Source of the DNA: Rummeliibacillus sp963792445 | Lineage (GTDB): Bacteria; Bacillota; Bacilli; Bacillales_A; Planococcaceae | Length of the DNA: 64,000 nucleotides | Assembly: GCA_963792445.1 (NCBI GenBank) | Contig: CAWBWO010000013.1 | Coordinates: 1-64,000, forward strand | Reading direction: 5' to 3' | In this document: positions 17,449-27,826 of the stretch, one piece after another | Numbering within the stretch: position 1 is the first letter of the stretch | Layout: the number at the start of each line of letters is the position of its first letter | Position numbers and translations under genes: made by a program | The notes under the pieces: generated by a model | Database searches by the model: none | Told to the model about the DNA's origin: nothing | Seen by the model: only the letters and a program-made list of their open reading frames with translations

Positions 17449-18268
17449 TTACGACTTTACTGTAGGGCTTTTTGGTTTTGCTTGTTGATTCGAATTATTT
17501 TGTTGTCCCGGTTTATTTTGCTGATTAGTAGTACTTTGTTGACTTGAGTTAGTCGGTTGTTTGGCATTATTTTGTTGGTTTGCATTGCTGGTTGTTTGCT
17601 AGCGTTCGTTTGTTGATTTGCATTGGGCTGTTGGTTCGCGTTCGCTTGCTGGTTTGCATTAGCCTGTTGGCCAGCACTCGCTTGTTGAGTTGAGTTAGCC
17701 TGTTGGTTTGCGTTTGCTTGTTGGTTTGGATTAGCCTGTTGACTCATGTTCGCTTGCTGGTTTCCATTCGCTTGTTGAGTAGCGCCAGCTTGCTGATTTG
17801 CGTTTGATTGATTTGACTGCTGCTGGTTACTTGCCATGTTCATCATAGTGGCATTAGCGAAGTCTTTCATCAATTGCGCAACGTCTAGTATCGGATTTGT
17901 ACCAGACCCAGAAGAAGTACCAGAAGATGATGCACCAGTAGAAGAACCTGAGTTCATTGAAGAAGCTCCTGAATTTGCTCCAGAAGTAGAAGTACTTGAA
18001 TTGTTAGATTGCATTTGGCCCAAAATAGAGGTAAATGAATTCATAGAACCATTCATGCACCATTCATTGCACCATTCATTGCCGCTTTTGCAGGGCAATA
18101 CTTTAAGACCCCTTCTGCCATTTTCATAGCACCAAACAAGATCATGGCTTGTCCTCTAAAACCACCTTTGTCCTTTGCAATTCTTCCAATACCATAGGCA
18201 GTCATAGTAGCACCGCATACAAATCGACCAAAAGCACTCTGGGGACTTAAATTTCCTTCTAATGCCAT
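17449..18268 (-). CDS. hypothetical protein with conserved N-terminal domain and long N/Q/A-rich repeats (two frameshifts as sequenced)
   Basis: About 273 aa after repair. Residues 1-60 are a small hydrophobic domain (SPQSAFGRFVCGATMTAYGIGR, KGGFRGQAMILFGAMKMAEG). It could be one or two membrane-associated helices; I recognise the look but not the family. Then come MNGA repeats, an S/G/T-rich linker, a short normal stretch (NPILDVAQLMKDFANATMMN), and ~100 residues of ANQQ-type repeats. The frame breaks near 18058 (GGTGCATG where GGTGCAATG would continue the MNGA repeat) and near 17597 (GCAATG for GCAAATG). Repair of the second restores ANQQNNAKQPTNSSQQ and a stop TAA at 17449-17451. Start ATG 18268 follows GGAGG. 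Function unknown. Confidence 0.65.
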
Positions 18269-18326
18269 CAATGTAACCTCCAGTATTTAGTAATTATTTG
18301 AATCTTAATACTTTGCTTTCCTAAAG

Positions 18327-18335
18327 TGCTATGAT
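18327..18335 (+). promoter_or_regulatory. possible extended -10 promoter of yerA
   Basis: TGCTATGAT (TGN plus TATGAT) in the 150-nt divergent region; another -10-like TATAAT lies at 18346-18351. No good -35 for either, so assignment is tentative. Confidence 0.35.
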
Positions 18336-18420
18336 ACGATTACCTTATAATAGGAAAATTTAAAATTTAATTATTACACCTAATCATAAACACACACTTT
18401 TAAGAAAGGAGATGGATGCA

Positions 18421-20152
18421 ATGCTTGAACCAGCATGGAAAATTGGGGAAATTCGAAAACAAGTATCTGTAATAGATGGAAATATTGCACCCAGCATTGT
18501 CATTACGAATGCACGTTATTTACATAGCATGTATAAATGTTGGATGCAGGGTAACATTTGGATTTTAGATGATCGCATAGTGTATGCAGGTCCTAAAATG
18601 CCAGTAAACAAAAAGGGGACAGAAATCGTAGATGCAAAGGGACAGACAATTGTTCCAGGCTATATTGAACCACATGTACATCCATTTCAACTTTATAATC
18701 CCCAAACATTAGCGGATTATTCGGCACAATTAGGAACTACCACTTTTATTGCAGACAACATGACATTCTTTTTAAAATTAAGTAACAAGAAAGCGTTTTC
18801 AATTTTAGATCAACTGAAACAGTTACCGTTTTCGTTTTATTGGTGGGTTCGATTTGATTCTCAAACGGAGCTTTTACATGAACAAGATTTATTTACAACG
18901 ACTTCCATACATGAATGGTTAGACCGTAAAGATGTATTAATGGGAGGAGAGTTAACTGGTTGGCCAAGATTAGTGGCTGGCGATGACCAGATGCTTTATT
19001 GGTTACAAGCTGCAAAAGCTTATGGTAAAAAGATTGAAACACATTTACCTGGTGCATCTTCTCGAACATTAGCACGCTTGAAACTTTTTGGTGCAGAAGG
19101 TGACCATGAAGCGATGACACTTGAAGAAGTAGAAAATCGTATTTTACATGGCTATGCAGTAACGTTAAGACATTCGTCCATTCGACCAGACTTACCTGAT
19201 TTATTGAAGGATATTGTAGATAAGGGACTAAATATTTTTGACCATTTAATGATGACAACCGATGGTGCGACACCTGCATTTTATGAAGATGGAATTATGG
19301 ACAAATGTATCCAGGTAGCACTTGATGCAGGCGTTGATCCGATTGATGCTTATCAAATGGCTTCTTATAATGTAGCGAGATATTATAATATGTCAGATTT
19401 GCATGGTTTTATCGCAACTGGTCGTTATGCTACATTGAATATTTTACAAGATGAATATCACCCTGTTCCTGTAAGCGTTTTATCAAAAGGCGTTTGGCTA
19501 AAACGAGATGGAAAGAAAGTTCATTCTATTGAAGGAACAGATTTTTCAGCATTAGGATCTTTAGATTTGGACTTTGATATTTCCGAAGAGGATTGCCAGT
19601 TTTCAATGCCTTTTGGAATTGAAATGATCAAATGATGTTATTACCAAACCGTATAAAGTAACAGTTCATACAAATGAAGGGTATTTGAGTAATGATCATG
19701 ACGAATGTTATTTAATGCTTGTTGATCGTGAAGGAAAATGGCGTGTAAATACAATGATTAAGGGATTTGCCAACAATCTTCAAGGGTTTGCTTCTTCTTA
19801 TTCTTGCACAGGAGATATCATTTTAATCGGTAAGAATGTGCAGGCGATGATTCAAGCGTTCCGTGAAATGAAGAAAATGAATGGCGGAATGGTCATTGTA
19901 GAAAATGGGGAAGTGATAGAAAGCTTACCATTACCTTTAGGTGGAGGTTTATCAACAGAGCCACTTGAAAAGCTATTTGAACAAGAAAAAGCTTTGAAGA
20001 AAGCATTGGCGGAACGTGGTTACCAACATGGTGATGCATTCTATACGCTTTTATTCTTGCAATCAACACATTTACCATATATTCGTATTACGCAACGTGG
20101 TATTTTCGATGTGATGAAGAAAAAGGTACTATTTCCATCTGTTATGAGATAG
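18421..20152 (+). CDS. yerA: adenine deaminase-like amidohydrolase YerA (frameshifted as sequenced)
   Basis: Amidohydrolase of the adenine deaminase family. B. subtilis YerA lies at this same place after purD, so a purine-related role is likely, but the substrate is not proven by sequence. The metal-binding HxH is in PGYIEPHVHPFQ at about residue 80; KKIETHLPGAS and the C-terminal LPLGGGLST are conserved-looking. The frame stops at 19633-19635 after EMIK and continues in another frame as NDVITKPYKVTVHTNEGYL to TAG 20152. Removing one A in the AAA run at 19630-19632 gives EMINDVITKP and a ~577-aa product, the family length. Start ATG 18421 lies 9 nt after AAGGAG; ATG 18412 is too close to the SD. 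Confidence 0.88.
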
Positions 20153-20172
20153 TAGCGCTTTAAAGCGTTAAA

Positions 20173-20201
20173 TTGAAATAAACGTCTATATGAGATAAAA
20201 T
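20173..20201 (+). promoter_or_regulatory. sigma-A promoter of yerC
   Basis: TTGAAA (20173-20178), 17-nt spacer, TAAAAT (20196-20201). Predicted start near 20207, leaving a ~155-nt untranslated leader before yerC. Confidence 0.7.
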
Positions 20202-20206
20202 AGTAT

Positions 20207-20363
20207 TGATAAGAATCGTGAATCGTTGTCACCCGGGTAGCGGCGAATTTGACCAAAGTATTAAAATCTTGTATGCTTATGTCCATCATGGATCACTCAC
20301 ACCTTCCAATCCTGGACTTAGAAAAAGTCGCTTGGCACCCGAATCAGGAAGGAGGAACGATAA
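20207..20363 (+). promoter_or_regulatory. long untranslated leader of yerC
   Basis: About 155 nt between the predicted start and the yerC ATG. It is notably GC-richer than nearby intergenic DNA (CACCCGGGTAGCGGCG) and has local hairpins (GACTT-AGAA-AAGTC, TCCATCATGGA). It matches no riboswitch class I can name. No translated frame in it looks like a protein. Confidence 0.4.
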
Positions 20364-20681
20364 ATGCAAATCGAAAAAATTAAAGGCCATCAAACAGAAC
20401 AATTGTTTAAAGCCGTTTTAGAGTTAAAAAATATTGATGAGTGTTATAAATTCTTCGATGATTTATGCACAATCAGTGAAATTCAATCATTAGCACAACG
20501 TTTTGAGGTTGCGCATTTACTACGCTTGAAAAAAACATATGAATCCATTAAAAAAGAAACTGGTGCCTCAACTGCCACTATTTCTCGCGTACGTAGATGC
20601 TTCGACTATGGTAATGATACGTACGATGAAATGTTAGGTCGTCTCTATCCTGACGAAAAACCATTTCAAGCACCTAAATAA
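20364..20681 (+). CDS. yerC: YerC/YecD family TrpR-like DNA-binding protein
   Basis: 105 aa with a TrpR-type helix-turn-helix. The stretch LCTISEIQSLAQRFEVAHLL followed by KKETGASTATISRVRRC is diagnostic of the YerC/YecD family. A regulator is implied, but the target genes are not known to me. Start ATG follows GGAAGGAGG. It sits between yerA and pcrB as in B. subtilis. The protein has the usual full length. Confidence 0.93.
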   Translation: MQIEKIKGHQTEQLFKAVLELKNIDECYKFFDDLCTISEIQSLAQRFEVAHLLRLKKTYESIKKETGASTATISRVRRCFDYGNDTYDEMLGRLYPDEKPFQAPK

Positions 20682-20713
20682 AAAACAATTCCTATTTCAC
20701 AAGGAATCATGAA

Positions 20714-20742
20714 TTGAACAGAGATGTTTGTTCAGTTTTTTC
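20714..20742 (+). terminator. terminator after yerC
   Basis: TGAACA/TGTTCA stem (20715-20734) followed by TTTTTTCC. A second hairpin, GCCTTCC/GGAAGGC at 20777-20802, lies further downstream and is followed by TTGTTTTG. Confidence 0.65.
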
Positions 20743-20853
20743 CTTTTTAAAGTTTTTACTAAAAAATTATTAGGTTGCCTTCCGCAAATAGTAGTGGAAG
20801 GCTTGTTTTGTGTATACTGTTAAGAGAGAAAAATGAAAATAGGTGGGAAATGT

Positions 20854-21544
20854 ATGGAGATAAAGAATTGGCAACATGTGTTCAAAGTGGACCCAGCAAA
20901 AAATATTACAGATGAGGTACTAGAAGCATTATGTGAATCAGGTACAGATGCCATTATTGTTGGTGGTACAGATGATGTGACAATAGATGGCGTGTTAGAT
21001 TTACTTGCTCGTATCCGCCGTTTTACGGTCCCAGTAGCATTAGAAATATCCAATACAGAATCAATTACACCAGGGTTTGATTACTATTTGATCCCAACTG
21101 TATTAAATAGCACATCTACTACATGGGTAAAGGATTTACACCATGAAGCAATTAAAGCATTTGGTGATGTAATGATGTGGGACGAGTTAATCGCAGAAGG
21201 ATATTGTATTTTAAATGGTGATTGTAAAGCAGCAAAAGTAACAGATGCAAAAACCGATTTAGATGATGATGATGTCATTGCTTATGCAAGATTAGCTGAA
21301 AACTTCTTTAGATTACCTGTATTTTATATGGAATATAGCGGTATTTATGGTGATCCACAATTAGTCAAAAAAGTTAGCCAAGAATTACAACAAACTAAAC
21401 TTTTCTATGGCGGTGGAATCACTTCTATTGAACAAGCAGCTAGAAATAGCTGAATACGCAGATACAGTGGTTGTCGGAAATGTAATTTATGATGATTTAA
21501 AAACGGCATTACAAACAGTAAAAGCCGTGAAAGATAAAAAATAA
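20854..21544 (+). CDS. pcrB: heptaprenylglyceryl phosphate synthase PcrB (frameshifted as sequenced)
   Basis: TIM-barrel prenyltransferase of the GGGP synthase family, joining heptaprenyl diphosphate to glycerol-1-phosphate. Motifs: HVFKVDPAKN, GTDAIIVGGTD, ILNGDCKAAKVT, YMEYSGIYGD and FYGGGI. The frame runs off at 21453 (QAARNS, stop). The true end, IAEYADTVVVGNVIYDD through KAVKDKK, continues in another frame to TAA 21542-21544. One base too many or two too few near 21435-21450 explains this. The repaired length of ~229 aa is typical. ATG 20854 is preferred over 20833: it has AGGTGGG upstream and fits homologues. Confidence 0.9.
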
Positions 21545-21588
21545 TATAGTATAATTAAGAACAAATGTTTGTATAAAGGTGGTTCGAT

Positions 21589-23830
21589 ATGGAACAGCTA
21601 ACAAAAAACTTATTAAAAGGTATGAATAAAGAACAAGAGGAAGCTGTCAAAACGACAGAGGGGCCTTTGCTAATCATGGCAGGTGCCGGATCAGGTAAAA
21701 CACGTGTATTAACCCATCGTATTGCATATTTAGTCATTGAAAAACAAGTTTACCCATCCAAAATTTTAGCGATTACTTTTACCAATAAAGCTGCTCGTGA
21801 AATGAGAGAACGTATTGATGGATTACTTGGAAATGGTACTGGTCAAAGCATGTGGGTTTCTACATTCCACTCAATGTGCGTACGTATTTTACGTCGTGAC
21901 ATCGATCGAATTGGATATAACAAAAACTTCTCGATTTTAGATACATCAGACCAATTAACCGTGATAAAAAGTGCATTAAAGGAACTAAATATTGATTCGA
22001 AACGATTTGATCCTCGCTCGATGCTAAATGCGATCAGTTCAGCAAAAAACGAATGTATTGATGTTAAACAATATCAAGCACAAGTAAATGAATCAAATCC
22101 ATATGAACGAACAGTTGCGCAAGTATATGAAAATTATCAAAAACGATTAAGAAAGAACCAATCATTAGACTTCGATGATTTAATCATGCAAACAATTCGT
22201 TTGTTTGAAGAGGTTCCTGAAGTACTGGAATATTATCAAAATCGTTTCCAATACATTCACGTAGACGAATATCAAGATACCAACCATTCACAATATCGAT
22301 TGGTTCAAATGCTTGCGAAGAAATTCAAAAATATTTGTGTAGTAGGGGATTCTGACCAATCTATTTACCGTTGGCGTGGAGCGGATATACAAAATATTTT
22401 ATCGTTTGAAAAAGACTATCCAACAGCAAAAGTAATCATGCTTGAACAAAATTATCGTTCAACTTCTCGCATCTTACAAGCAGCTAATGACGTCATTAAA
22501 AACAACACCAGCCGTTATCCGAAAGAACTACGAACAGATAACGAGGAAGGTGAAAAAATTTCATTATTATCGTACCTATGATGAAAAGCAAGAAGCTCAA
22601 TTTGTTGTGAAAACAATCCAAGAGTTAATGGAGACAGAAAATCGTACACTCGATGATTTTGCTATTCTTTATCGGACAAATGCTCAATCGCGTGTTATGG
22701 AAGAAATGCTTGTGAAATCGAATATGGGCTATACGATTGTCGGTGGTACAAAGTTCTATGATCGCAAAGAAATTAAGGACTTACTTGCATATCTTCGTTT
22801 AATTGCGAACAATGATGACGATTTATCTTTGGCTCGTATTATTAATGAACCAAAACGTAGTATTGGTGCAACATCATTTGAACGCATGGCACAGTATGCG
22901 ATTGATCAAGATCGTTCCATTTTTGATGCATTAAAAGAAGCGGATTTTATGGGGCTATCTGCAAAAGCAACAAATGCAGTGATTGCTTTCCAAACAATGA
23001 TTTCAAACTTCACGAAAATGCAAGAATTCGTATCTGTTACTGAGTTAGTGGAAGAAGTGTTAGACAAGTCTGGGTATCGCGATATGTTGAAAAATGAAAA
23101 AACAATTGAAGCAGAAAGCCGACTAGAAAATATCGATGAATTCTTAACTGTTACGAAAGCTTTTGAAGAGCAAAGCGAAGATAAATCATTGGTGGCTTTC
23201 TTAACAGATTTGGCGTTAATATCAGATATTGATTCACTTGATAAAGAAGACGAATCAAAAGGATCCATCGTATTAATGACGATGCACTCTGCAAAAGGTC
23301 TTGAATTCCCAGTTGTCTTTATCATCGGTATGGAAGAAAACATCTTCCCACATTCACGTTCATTACAAGATGAAGATGAAATGGAAGAAGAACGCAGATT
23401 ATGCTATGTCGGCATAACTCGAGCAGAACAACGTTTATATTTAACATGTGCGCAAAGCCGTACGATTTTTGGACGTAGTAGTTTTAATCGTCCTTCACGT
23501 TTCTTACAAGAAATTGGTACAGAAATTATGGATGAAGTGTCTACACATGACCAATCTTCAAGTAATGGCTTTGGTACATCAAGTCGCCGTACATCTGGGT
23601 TTATCGCACCGCAAACACGTAAAACAGTGATTACACCAACTTATAAACAAACTGGCGGAGATCAAATTGGCTGGAAGGTTGGCGACAAAGCCTCTCATAA
23701 AAAATGGGGTGTTGGTACTGTAGTTAGTGTGCGCGGAGAAGGCGAAAATACAGAATTAGATATTGCATTCAATAGCCCAACTGGTATTAAACGATTATTA
23801 GCGAAATTCGCACCAATCGAAAAAGTCTAA
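21589..23830 (+). CDS. pcrA: ATP-dependent DNA helicase PcrA (frameshifted as sequenced)
   Basis: Superfamily 1A 3'-5' helicase, essential in Gram-positives for replication and repair. Motif I is GAGSGKT at about residue 32, Ia TFTNKAAREM, II VDEYQDTN, III VVGDSDQSIYRWRGAD, IV EQNYRST, V TMHSAKGLEFP, VI LCYVGITRAEQRLYL. The frame breaks near 22555-22565 in an A/T-rich run (GEKISLLSYL, stop) and continues as FHYYRTYDEKQEAQF in another frame. Repaired it is ~747 aa, family-typical, with a C-terminal tail GWKVGDKASHKKWG. Start ATG follows AAAGGTGG. The upstream neighbour is pcrB and ligA follows by 22 nt, a conserved operon. Confidence 0.95.
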
Positions 23831-23852
23831 GCATATAATTGGAGGAAAAAGA

Positions 23853-25857
23853 ATGGATAGAATTCAATTGGAAAAGCGTGTTGAAGAGTTAAATCAACTT
23901 CTTCATGAATATGGACATGCCTACTATGTATTAGATCAACCACTTGTGCCGGATGCAATATACGATCAACTTTTACATGAGCTCATTGCAATCGAAAAAG
24001 AAAATCCTGATTTAATCTATCCAGATTCACCAACACAACGAGTGGGTGGTGAGGTTCTTTCAGGATTTAAAAAAGTGACACATCAATATCCAATGCTAAG
24101 TTTAGGAAATACATTTAATGAAGCAGATTTAAATGATTTTGACCGTCGCGTACGCTCTGTCATCGGCGATCATTTCACTTACGTTTGTGAATTGAAAATC
24201 GATGGTTTAGCGATTTCATTGCGTTATGAGAATGGTGTATTTATACAAGGTGCTACTCGTGGTAACGGTACGATTGGTGAAGATATTACAGAGAATCTGA
24301 AAACAGTCCGCTCTGTTCCACTGCGATTAAAGGAACCCGTTACAATCGAGGCGCGTGGTGAATGTTATATGCCAAAACGTTCGTTTACGAATTTAAACAA
24401 AGCACGTGCTGAAAAGGGCGAAGAATTGTTTGCAAATCCGCGTAATGCTGCTGCAGGATCTTTACGCCAATTAGACCCTAAAATTGCAGCAAGTAGAAAT
24501 CTATCTACTTTTATCTATGCGATGGGTGGTAGTGGCGAAGCATATGGCTTAACAAGTCATAGTGAAGCTTTAGATTACATGGATCGAACTAGGTTTCCAA
24601 ACAAACCATGAACGCCGTATTTGCAAAGATATAAAAGAGGTCATGGCATATATCGAAGAATGGACTGAAAAACGCCCAACTTTGCCATACGAAATTGATG
24701 GTATCGTCATTAAAGTCGATAACTACGATCAACAAGAAGAGCTAGGGAATACTGTAAAAGTTCCTCGTTGGTCTATTGCTTATAAATTCCCTGCAGAAGA
24801 AGTGATCACAACTGTACTAGATATTGATTTAACCGTTGGACGTACTGGTGTTGTGACGCCAACAGCTATTTTAGAGCCAGTTCAAGTAGCGGGAACAACA
24901 GTACAACGTGCGACTTTACATAATGAGGATATTATCCGAGAAAAGGATATTCGTATCGGAGATAAAGTCATTATTCGTAAAGCGGGTGATATCATCCCAG
25001 AAGTCGTAACTGTCTTATTTGACCAACGAAGTGATGATAGCGAACCTTTTAGCATGCCTTCACATTGTCCCGTTTGTGATAGTGAACTTGTACGAATTGA
25101 AGGGGAAGTTGCATTACGTTGTGTGAACCCTCAGTGTTTTGCACAAATTTCAGAAGGAATGGCACATTTCGTTTCTCGTAATGCCATGAATATTGATGGT
25201 TTAGGTGAAAAAGTGGTAGAGCAATTATTAAAATCAGAGCTTGTAAAAGACGTTTCTGATTTATACCATCTTGAAGTGGAAGAATTAGTGCAGCTTGATC
25301 GTATGGGTGAGAAATCTGCAACAAATTTAGTAAATGCTATTTCAGAATCTAAAAAGAATTCACTTGAACGATTATTATTTGGACTTGGTATTCGTCATGT
25401 AGGTGCAAAAGCTGCAAAACTATTAGCTGAAGAATTTGAAACGATGGATCGTTTAATGACAGTAACGGAAGAGGAACTAGTCAATGTTTTTGAAATTGGA
25501 GACAAAATGGCGGACTCTGTTGTTTCTTATTTTGATAGTGAAGATGTACAAGCATTAATCATGCGTTTACGTGAAGCAGGTCTGAACATGACCTACTTAG
25601 GCAAAAAGGTGAATGCAGAGGAAATTGAAAGTGCATTTTCTGGAAAAACAATTGTCCTAACTGGTAAATTAGAACAATTGACACGCCAAGAGGCAAAAGA
25701 GAAAATAGAAGAGCTAGGCGGAAATGTGACGGGTAGCGTAAGTAAAAAAACAGACCTTGTCATTGCAGGGGCAGAAGCAGGATCAAAACTCACTAAGGCT
25801 GAAGAACTAGGTCTAGAAGTGTGGGATGAAGCCCGTCTTATCGAAGAATTAACTTAA
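23853..25857 (+). CDS. ligA: NAD-dependent DNA ligase LigA (frameshifted as sequenced)
   Basis: Essential ligase. The adenylation lysine is in CELKIDGLAISLRY at about residue 115. Later come GRTGVVTPTA, the Zn-finger cysteines CPVCDSEL and CVNPQC, the HhH region, and a BRCT domain ending the protein (GKTIVLTGKLEQLTRQEA). A single extra C at about 24585 (GATCGAACTAGG) throws the frame to a stop at 24611. Without it the protein reads YMDELGFQTNHERRICKDIKEV and continues to 25857, giving 668 aa, the B. subtilis length. Start ATG follows TTGGAGG. An essential gene with a single correctable base is strong evidence for sequencing error. Confidence 0.96.
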
Positions 25858-25876
25858 AAAAAGGAGCATTAAAACA

Positions 25877-27019
25877 ATGAACCGTCGCTTAATACCAGCT
25901 ATGGTTATAACAGCTATGTTAGCGGGGTGTAGTTTACCTTCTTTATCAAAAGATTCAACTGTTGTACAAAGTACAAAGTCAACAAAAGATAAGGAAGAAA
26001 CAACCATCATTCCTAGAATGCAAATTGATGACCAATACTACCGTACACTTTTACCATATAAAGAAAGCGCAAGTAGAGGTTTAATTGTTTCAAATATAAA
26101 TACAAAATATGATGTAAAAGAAGCAGAAAGTGGTCTTTTACGTTTATCACAACAAGCATTTGATCCAGCCAAATATTACTTCCAAGAAGGTCAATATTTA
26201 ACGAAGGACATGGTTACTTCATGGCTAGCACGAGGTAACCAAGATCCTGCTGGATTAAATCCAAAAACAACAAAAAACATGACACCAACTGAGCGTGCAA
26301 AAACAGCACCTATCTATTTGGCACATATTGTAGAACAAAATTACCTTCAAAAAACAGGTAATAATAAAGTGAAACTTGCCGGTGTTTCGATTGGTCTTGC
26401 ATTGAACTCTATTTATTACTACCAAAAACAAGATTATGGTGCGACTTATGAGGAGCCAATTCCACAAGCCACTTTAGAAAATGAAGGTAAAAAAATCGCA
26501 GCACAAGTAGTGAAACGTTTGCGTCAAATAAATGGATTATCCCAAGTACCAATTACAATTGGCTTATTTAAGCAACAAAGCCGTTCGGCAATTGTTCCTG
26601 GAACATACTTTGCATATACAAATGTTGACCAAGGAAGTAATCAAATTAAAGATTGGAAAAAGCTAAACGAAAATTACGTTCTTTTCCCAACAAATGATGC
26701 AAATTATCGAGACATCAATGAAAACTTTAACTATTTCAAACAAGATATTGATAAGTATTTCTCTAATTATACGAATATCGTAGGTACAGGATTCTACCAA
26801 AACAATCAGATTCAAAAGTTAGATATTCAAATACCTATAAAATTCTATGGGTCATCAGAAATTATTGGTTTCACACAATATATGTCTGGTGAAGTAATGG
26901 ATCAATTTCCAAAAGGTTTACAAGTTGAAGTAAATGTTACTTCTGTAAACGGCCCAGAAGCATTAGTTGTTAAAAAAGCAAATGCGGATGAACCTTATAT
27001 TCATATTTATAATGATTAA
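25877..27019 (+). CDS. camS: CamS family sex pheromone lipoprotein (YerH-like)
   Basis: 380 aa lipoprotein. The signal peptide MNRRLIPAMVITAMLAGC ends in lipobox LAGC with lipidated Cys18, followed by a short Ser/Lys/Thr-rich linker. The mature part (YRTLLPYKESASRGLI near the start) matches the CamS/YerH family found after ligA in Bacillales. In staphylococci and enterococci family signal peptides are processed to sex pheromones; here the role is unknown. Start ATG after AAAGGAGC. Last gene of the pcrB-pcrA-ligA cluster. Confidence 0.92.
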   Translation: MNRRLIPAMVITAMLAGCSLPSLSKDSTVVQSTKSTKDKEETTIIPRMQIDDQYYRTLLPYKESASRGLIVSNINTKYDVKEAESGLLRLSQQAFDPAKYYFQEGQYLTKDMVTSWLARGNQDPAGLNPKTTKNMTPTERAKTAPIYLAHIVEQNYLQKTGNNKVKLAGVSIGLALNSIYYYQKQDYGATYEEPIPQATLENEGKKIAAQVVKRLRQINGLSQVPITIGLFKQQSRSAIVPGTYFAYTNVDQGSNQIKDWKKLNENYVLFPTNDANYRDINENFNYFKQDIDKYFSNYTNIVGTGFYQNNQIQKLDIQIPIKFYGSSEIIGFTQYMSGEVMDQFPKGLQVEVNVTSVNGPEALVVKKANADEPYIHIYND

Positions 27020-27024
27020 ATAGA

Positions 27025-27066
27025 AAAAAGTTGAACCGAGTGAGTAAATTTGGTTCAACTTTTTTA
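27025..27066 (+). terminator. terminator after camS
   Basis: AAAAAGTTGAACC and GGTTCAACTTTTT form a perfect 13-bp stem followed by TATTTG. Confidence 0.9.
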
Positions 27067-27509
27067 TTTGGGCAGTTACGGTGATATATCCACGGGCTGG
27101 GAGCTAAATCACGTTTAGTAAATGATATCCACTGAGAGGAACTGCTTATCCACGCTGATGACAATTTAAGTCACCAATCATGAATTATAAAAGATGCTTT
27201 TTATATGAATTTTGATAGATTAAGCATTTAACAAATAAGCACTTTCATTCAACTATGAAAATAGCCTAATTTTGATTCTATTTGGCTATACTTCCTTTTG
27301 TGACGATTCGTTGTCTAATGTTTAGTTATGCAAATTTTAATATTTTTTCCGCTATAATGAAATTGGATGATTTCACATGAGCATGTAGGGAATCAAACCC
27401 TTTATTTTCAAGCGTTTTAACGTACTTTAGTAAAAAGAAGTGTCTTGCACATTTCTTTGGAATAATGATATTATTATCGGTATGGTTATTGATTTCGGAG
27501 GTGTGATAA
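27067..27509. other. intergenic region before gatC with partial inverted repeat
   Basis: 443 nt with no gene. The first ~80 nt hold an imperfect dyad: GCAGTT with AACTGC, and TGATATATCCAC with ATGATATCCAC. The rest is AT-rich, with TATAAT at 27353-27358 and a better promoter at 27445-27474. Confidence 0.4.
27445..27474 (+). promoter_or_regulatory. sigma-A promoter of gatCAB
   Basis: TTGCAC (27445-27450), 18-nt spacer, TATTAT (27469-27474), ~35 nt before the gatC ATG. A second candidate -10, TATAAT at 27353, would give a ~145-nt leader. Confidence 0.55.
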
Positions 27510-27803
27510 ATGGCAAAACTTTCAAAAGAAGAAGTAATGCACGTAGCAAATCTAGCTCGTCTTGCAATTACAGAAGATGAAGCAAAGAAATTTGCTGCAC
27601 AACTAGGTGCGATTACTGATTTCGCTGAGCAATTAAACGAATTAGATACAACAAATGTTGAACCGACAACTCACGTTTTACCTTTAGTAAACGTATTGCG
27701 TGAAGACGTTGCAGTTAAAGGCTTGGACCGCGATGTTATGATGAAAAACGTGAAAGAACAACAAGATGGCTTAGTTAAAGTACCACCAATTATTACAGAA
27801 TAA
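27510..27803 (+). CDS. gatC: Asp-tRNA(Asn)/Glu-tRNA(Gln) amidotransferase subunit GatC
   Basis: 97 aa, normal size. Small subunit that holds GatA and GatB together. MAKLSKEEVMHVANLARLAI and the C-terminal LREDVA are family hallmarks. SD GGAGGTG. First gene of gatCAB; 23 nt before gatA. Confidence 0.97.
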   Translation: MAKLSKEEVMHVANLARLAITEDEAKKFAAQLGAITDFAEQLNELDTTNVEPTTHVLPLVNVLREDVAVKGLDRDVMMKNVKEQQDGLVKVPPIITE

Positions 27804-27826
27804 GATTTAAGTTAGGAGGGACAAGT

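Noticed and set aside
17836..18129. Plus-strand frame rich in Glu/Pro/Val
   Set aside because: It is the complement of the Ser/Gly-rich linker of the minus-strand repeat gene; no SD.
20206..20421. 71-codon frame over the yerC leader
   Set aside because: No SD before its TTG, unlikely composition, and it overlaps the well-supported yerC start.
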